Assembly (NCBI GenBank): GCA_945862495.1
Contig: CAMAYM010000093.1
Location: 1-10,100 of the forward strand
Length of the DNA stretch: 10,100 nucleotides
From: Bordetella parapertussis
GTDB taxonomy: Bacteria; Pseudomonadota; Gammaproteobacteria; Burkholderiales; Burkholderiaceae_B
Reading direction: 5' to 3'
Below the pieces are notes generated by a model. It was not told the DNA's origin. It ran no database searches and worked only from the letters and a program-made list of their open reading frames with translations. This document shows positions 6,731-10,100 of the stretch, piece by piece. The translations under genes and the position numbers were made by a program. Position 1 is the stretch's first letter; every line of letters begins with the position of its first letter.

Positions 6731-7735
6731 ATGAAATCTACATTATTCAAAACAACAATCACGCAAGCCTTGCAAGTCCTGTGCGGTGTCACACTAACAT
6801 TTGGCGCAGCGACTTCAGCATTGGCTCAGGCCAACTGGCCAGACCGTCCGATCAAACTGATCGTGGCATATCCACCTGGCGGACCGGTTGATACAACGGG
6901 TCGCTTATTTTCGCGCTTTTTAGGCGACGAACTCAAGCAAACGGTTGTTGTTGAAAATAAAGCAGGCGCCAGCGGAATGATTGGTGCAGACGCAACGGCG
7001 AAAGCGACACCAGACGGCTATACCTTGAATTTTGTCGCAAGTCCCAGCTTGACTATTTCACCTATTGTTCAACGTAGCAAATTATTTAACCCACGCACAG
7101 ATTTCACATTAATCAGTCCGATTGTGAACTATACAAACGTCCTGCTGATTGGCCCGCAGATTCCCGCAAAAAATGTGGCAGAATTAGTCGACTATGCGCG
7201 TAAAAACCCCGAAAAAGTGAGCTTTGGTTCAGCAGGCTTTGGTGGATCCAATCATTTATCAGCTGAGTTGCTCAAGCAGTCCACCAAAACACAAATGCTG
7301 CACGTACCTTACAAAGGCAATGCGCCTGCGATGGTAGACGTGTTAGGTGGTAAGGTCACATTTATGTTTGACATCACCAGCACCGGCAAAGCTTTTATCG
7401 ACAGCGGTAAAGCACGCGGGTTGGCTGTGACATCAAAAGAGCGTAATCCAAGTATGCCAAACATCCCCACCATGATCGAAGCAGGTATCGCTGACTATGA
7501 AGTGCTGGGCTGGTTTGCTGTCATTGGCCCTAAGAATATTCCCCAGCCAATTGTCACAAAGCTCACTGCTGCAATAGATGCGGTCAAGCGTAATCCTGAA
7601 TTCATCAAAGCGATTCAAGCTGGCGGTTATTCGCTTGACAAAGGTGATGCAAAAACCTTGGGTGCTCGCATCAACAGCGAATACAAGATGTGGGAAGACG
7701 TGATTACAAAAGGCAATATCTACCCGAACCAATAA
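6731..7735 (+). CDS. Bug (TctC-family) periplasmic solute-binding receptor
   Basis: This 334-aa secreted receptor belongs to the Bug/TctC family, which is greatly expanded in Burkholderiales and binds carboxylic acids and related small solutes in the periplasm. Residues 1-32 look like a Sec signal peptide: basic start (MKSTLFK), a hydrophobic core, and ALA at 30-32 just before the mature QANWPDRPIK. Family motifs include IVAYPPGGPVDTTGR (44-58), whose PGG and D54 lie in a ligand-contacting loop, ENKAGASGMIGA (75-86), FGSAGFGGSNH (165-175) and HVPYKGNAPAMVDVLGGKV (191-209). No TctA/TctB membrane partners are near. It is therefore either an orphan receptor that shares a distant transporter or one that acts in sensing. 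Its base composition looks more AT-rich than that of its neighbours. The location inside a CoA-catabolic locus suggests that it captures the acid degraded by the surrounding enzymes. Confidence 0.93.
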   Translation: MKSTLFKTTITQALQVLCGVTLTFGAATSALAQANWPDRPIKLIVAYPPGGPVDTTGRLFSRFLGDELKQTVVVENKAGASGMIGADATAKATPDGYTLNFVASPSLTISPIVQRSKLFNPRTDFTLISPIVNYTNVLLIGPQIPAKNVAELVDYARKNPEKVSFGSAGFGGSNHLSAELLKQSTKTQMLHVPYKGNAPAMVDVLGGKVTFMFDITSTGKAFIDSGKARGLAVTSKERNPSMPNIPTMIEAGIADYEVLGWFAVIGPKNIPQPIVTKLTAAIDAVKRNPEFIKAIQAGGYSLDKGDAKTLGARINSEYKMWEDVITKGNIYPNQ

Positions 7736-7788
7736 TCAATTCAGATTGTTGAAGTTTTTTTAATTAAATTGATTGAATGGAGCTCTTA
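7736..7788 (+). other. Short AT-rich spacer with ribosome binding site for the SDR gene
   Basis: The 53-bp spacer is very AT-rich and has a run of seven T (7754-7761 region). A loose inverted repeat, AATCAATT (7734-7741) and AATTGATT (7767-7774), flanks it with a 25-base loop. The stem has only one G or C pair per arm, so I do not call it a terminator. GGAG at 7779-7782 lies 6 bases before ATG 7789 and decides the start of the next gene. Confidence 0.4.
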
Positions 7789-8703
7789 ATGAGTGGAATG
7801 TTAGAAGGCAAAGTTGCTGTCGTGACGGGTGCGGGCGGAGGAATCGGACGCGGAATCGCGTTAGCAATGGCAGCCGCTGGTGCAAAATTGGTCGTTAATG
7901 ACATTGGCGCGAGTCTCGCTGGCGAAGGCTCTGGCGCCGGCCCAGCCCAACAGGTTGCCGACGAGATCATCAAAGCAGGTGGTCAAGCCGTTCCAAATAC
8001 CGACAGCGTCGCGACTCGCGTCAGCGCACACAACATTAGTGAAACAGCCGTCCAAAGTTTTGGACGCATTGATATTGTGGTGAACAATGCAGGCAACTTA
8101 CGCGACCGCGTATTTCACAAAATGAGCGAAGAGGAATGTACGCAAGTCATTGACGTTCACCTCAACGGCCCATTCTTTGTCAGCCGCGCGGCAGCAAACT
8201 ACTATCGTGAACAAGAGTCAGGTGCCTTCGTGCACATGACCTCGACTTCAGGCTTGATCGGTAATTTAGGTCAAGCTAACTACTCTGCAGCCAAGCTCGG
8301 TATTGCAGCGCTTTCTAAGTCCATCGCTTTGGATATGGAACGCTACAACGTTCGCTCCAACTGCATTGCCCCTTTCGCATGGAGTCGGATGACAAGTTCC
8401 ATCCCGGCTAACACCGACGAAGAAAAAGCACGCGTCACCAAGCTACAGAAAATGGAAGCCAACAAAATTGCTCCAATGGCTGTCTATCTCGGCAGCGACC
8501 AAGCAAAGGAAGTGACCGGTCAGATCTTCGGTGTGCGTGCAAACGAAATTATGCTGTTCAGTCAACCACGTCCGATTCGCTCTGTGCACATGAGTACAGG
8601 CTGGACACCTGAAGCAATTGCAGAAATCGCAGCGCCCGCCATGCGTCATCACTTTGTGGCGCTTGAACGCTCACCTGACGCCATTGACTGGGATCCAATC
8701 TAA
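7789..8703 (+). CDS. MFE-2-type short-chain dehydrogenase, probable (3R)-hydroxyacyl-CoA dehydrogenase
   Basis: This 304-aa Rossmann-fold SDR shows the nucleotide-binding motif VTGAGGGIGRG (12-22), NNAG (99-102), a catalytic Ser in MTSTSG (S152) and the pair Y165/K169 in YSAAK. ND at 37-38, after the second strand, favours NAD over NADP. The stretch LGQANYSAAKLGIAALSKSI (160-179) and the C-terminal extension with QIFGVRANEIMLFSQPRPIR (245-264) resemble the dehydrogenase part of peroxisomal multifunctional enzyme 2 and its bacterial relatives, which oxidise (3R)-hydroxyacyl-CoA to 3-oxoacyl-CoA. The frame allows ATG 7777, but GGAG at 7779-7782 fits ATG 7789, giving MSGMLEGKVAVV. Only 2 bp separate its stop from the hydratase-2 gene, so the two are one translational unit. 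The alternative is a dehydrogenase for another hydroxy acid thioester; the acyl chain cannot be read from sequence. Confidence 0.9.
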   Translation: MSGMLEGKVAVVTGAGGGIGRGIALAMAAAGAKLVVNDIGASLAGEGSGAGPAQQVADEIIKAGGQAVPNTDSVATRVSAHNISETAVQSFGRIDIVVNNAGNLRDRVFHKMSEEECTQVIDVHLNGPFFVSRAAANYYREQESGAFVHMTSTSGLIGNLGQANYSAAKLGIAALSKSIALDMERYNVRSNCIAPFAWSRMTSSIPANTDEEKARVTKLQKMEANKIAPMAVYLGSDQAKEVTGQIFGVRANEIMLFSQPRPIRSVHMSTGWTPEAIAEIAAPAMRHHFVALERSPDAIDWDPI

Positions 8704-8705
8704 TC

Positions 8706-9560
8706 ATGGACTATCAACTGATTAAAAATTGGGTCTTTCCTGAAGTTGATCGCACCTATACTGAAAACGATAGTATTTTGTACGCGCTCGGTATTGGTTT
8801 CGGTCAGGAGCCGACCAATCCAAATCATTTGAAATATGTCTACGAGCACGACATGCAGGCCTTTCCCACTATGGCCGTTGTGCTCGGTTATCCCGGCTTC
8901 TGGATGAAAGATCCCAAAGCCGGTATCAATTGGGTCAAGCTTGTGCATGGTGAGCAACGTCTGACGATTCACAGACCCTTGCCCGCCTCGGGGCGCGTCA
9001 TTGGTCGTACGCGTATTACGCATGTGATAGACAAAGGGGCTGACAAGGGTGCGCTGGTTTTATCTGAGCGTACCTTGCATGACGGTGCGGGCAATCTTTT
9101 CGTCACAATCGGTTCAACAACGTTTTGCCGCGGTGATGGAGGTCTCAGTCACTCCGACGAGAGCCCCCCAGCGCTTGAGGCGACACCAGACCGTGCCCCC
9201 GACATGACCTGCTCTTTGCCCACACTCCCCCAAGCCGCATTGATTTATCGTTTGTGCGCAGATAACAACCCCTTGCATGCCGACCCCGCTGTCGCAGAGC
9301 GTGCGGGTTATCCACGTCCCATTCTCCACGGGTTGTGCACCTATGGTGTTGCGGCCCGAGCAATTGTGCAAGCCGCCTGCGATAACGATGCTACCCGCTT
9401 AACCGCTTTACACACACGCTTTTCTTCACCTGTTTTTCCAGGGGAAACACTGGTGTGTGAAATTTGGCGCGATGGTCAGGATGCAGTCCGCTTCCGGGCA
9501 AAGGTCGCAGAGCGCGATATTGTTGTTTTAAGCCATGGTTACGCAGGAATCAAAGCATGA
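8706..9560 (+). CDS. Hydratase-2-type MaoC protein, probable (R)-specific enoyl-CoA hydratase
   Basis: The 284-aa protein is a double hot-dog hydratase like the second domain of MFE-2. The N-terminal half begins with the family-typical RTYTENDSILYALGIGFG (16-33) and contains FPTMAVVLGYPG (53-64), where the acyl chain is held. The C-terminal half has the hydratase-2 motif YRLCADNNPLHADP (181-194), with D186 and H191 at the catalytic spacing of five, then GYPRPILHGLCTYG (201-214). Such enzymes add water to trans-2-enoyl-CoA to give (3R)-hydroxyacyl-CoA, the substrate of the SDR encoded just upstream. The start at ATG 8706 is 2 bp after the SDR stop. The last 4 bp overlap the start of the next CoA-transferase (9557-9560). 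The predicted reaction is firm at family level, the chain specificity is not. Confidence 0.91.
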   Translation: MDYQLIKNWVFPEVDRTYTENDSILYALGIGFGQEPTNPNHLKYVYEHDMQAFPTMAVVLGYPGFWMKDPKAGINWVKLVHGEQRLTIHRPLPASGRVIGRTRITHVIDKGADKGALVLSERTLHDGAGNLFVTIGSTTFCRGDGGLSHSDESPPALEATPDRAPDMTCSLPTLPQAALIYRLCADNNPLHADPAVAERAGYPRPILHGLCTYGVAARAIVQAACDNDATRLTALHTRFSSPVFPGETLVCEIWRDGQDAVRFRAKVAERDIVVLSHGYAGIKA

Positions 9561-10100
9561 CCCAAGATGTAACGCAGCAAAATCCTCATGCACGTCGCGC
9601 GCCACTCGAGGGTATTCGGGTCCTTGATCTGTCCCGCGTGTTAGCAGGTCCCTGGTGTACACAAAACCTTGCAGATCTCGGCGCAGATGTCATTAAAGTC
9701 GAGCGACCCAAATTAGGCGACGATACGCGTGCGTGGGGTCCGCCGTTTCTCAAAGATCAAGACGGCAACGACACCACTGAAGCGGCCTACTATCTCAGCA
9801 CCAATCGCAATAAACGTTCGATTGAAATTGACCTTGCCAGTCCCGAAGGAATCAAGCTCGTCAAAGAACTCGCAAAACACTGCGACATCTTGGTTGAAAA
9901 TTTCAAGGTGGGCGGTCTAAAGCAATACGGCCTTGACTACGAGAGTATGAAGGACGAATACCCTAGCTTAATTTATTGCTCCATCACGGGCTTTGGACAG
10001 ACCGGCCCCTATGCAGAGCGTCCCGGTTACGACTTTATGATTCAGGGTATGGGCGGCCTGATGAGCATTACAGGTGAGCGAGATGACTTGCCTGGCGGAG
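9557..10100 (+). CDS. CaiB/BaiF family (family III) CoA-transferase, N-terminal part (cut by window edge)
   Basis: The frame from ATG 9557 stays open to the last base, giving 181 complete codons of a protein expected to be about 400 aa. After a variable lead of some 15 residues it reads PLEGIRVLDLSRVLAGPWC (16-34), then GADVIKVERPKLGDDTRAWG (42-61), NRNKRSIEIDL (83-93) and ITGFGQTGPY (143-152). D159 in GYDFMIQGMGG fits the catalytic Asp that forms the aspartyl-CoA intermediate. The first codon overlaps the hydratase stop (ATGA), so it belongs to the same operon. It differs clearly from the CoA-transferase encoded at 609-1802, for example RVLAGPWC against HAIAAPFC near the N-terminus, so it is not a recent duplicate. 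It probably serves activation of the substrate or recycling of CoA from a product; which of these cannot be told. Confidence 0.92.
   Translation, partial: MTQDVTQQNPHARRAPLEGIRVLDLSRVLAGPWCTQNLADLGADVIKVERPKLGDDTRAWGPPFLKDQDGNDTTEAAYYLSTNRNKRSIEIDLASPEGIKLVKELAKHCDILVENFKVGGLKQYGLDYESMKDEYPSLIYCSITGFGQTGPYAERPGYDFMIQGMGGLMSITGERDDLPGG

Noticed and set aside
7734..7774. Inverted repeat AATCAATT/AATTGATT with a T-run in the loop as a terminator
   Set aside because: The stem is almost all A-T with a 25-base loop, and the T-run lies inside the loop rather than after the stem.
1..10100. tRNA, rRNA, CRISPR array, insertion sequence or phage genes
   Set aside because: No repeat-spacer pattern, transposase motif, tRNA-like sequence or structural RNA was seen; nearly all of the window is covered by metabolic genes.

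Overview
The window looks like a chromosomal piece of a moderate-GC betaproteobacterium, most likely Burkholderiales (Alcaligenaceae-like). This rests on three things: an Arg-rich tail that fits PcnB followed directly by folK, a periplasmic Bug (TctC-family) receptor, and gene families typical of that order. The genus cannot be fixed from sequence reading alone.

Layout. Positions 1-596 hold housekeeping genes on the plus strand: the C-terminal end of a probable pcnB, then a complete folK. Twelve bases after folK an accessory catabolic locus begins, and it fills the rest of the window as two divergent gene sets. The minus-strand set (4961 down to 609) encodes, in transcription order, a large and a small acyl-CoA dehydrogenase subunit (PimC/PimD-like), an HTD2/mesaconyl-CoA-hydratase-like hot-dog dehydratase and a CaiB/BaiF (family III) CoA-transferase. 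The plus-strand set (5189 to beyond 10100) encodes the A and B subunits of a family I CoA-transferase, a Bug solute receptor, an MFE-2-type short-chain dehydrogenase, a hydratase-2-type MaoC protein and a second CaiB/BaiF CoA-transferase cut by the window edge. A 227-bp region, 4962-5188, separates the two sets and must carry the promoters for both directions. A 160-bp gap before the Bug gene carries a perfect 16-bp palindrome.

How the genes may work together (inference). The Bug protein binds an organic acid in the periplasm. CoA-transferases activate it. The heteromeric FAD dehydrogenase introduces a double bond, one of the two hot-dog hydratases adds water, and the SDR oxidises the resulting (R)-hydroxyacyl-CoA. 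No crotonase, thiolase, CoA ligase, lyase, electron-transfer flavoprotein or regulator is visible, so the final cleavage step and the substrate are not defined here. A dicarboxylic or branched short acid is a reasonable guess, because the closest family memories are PimCD and mesaconyl-CoA hydratase/CoA-transferase. No RNA genes, insertion sequences, CRISPR arrays or phage genes were seen.
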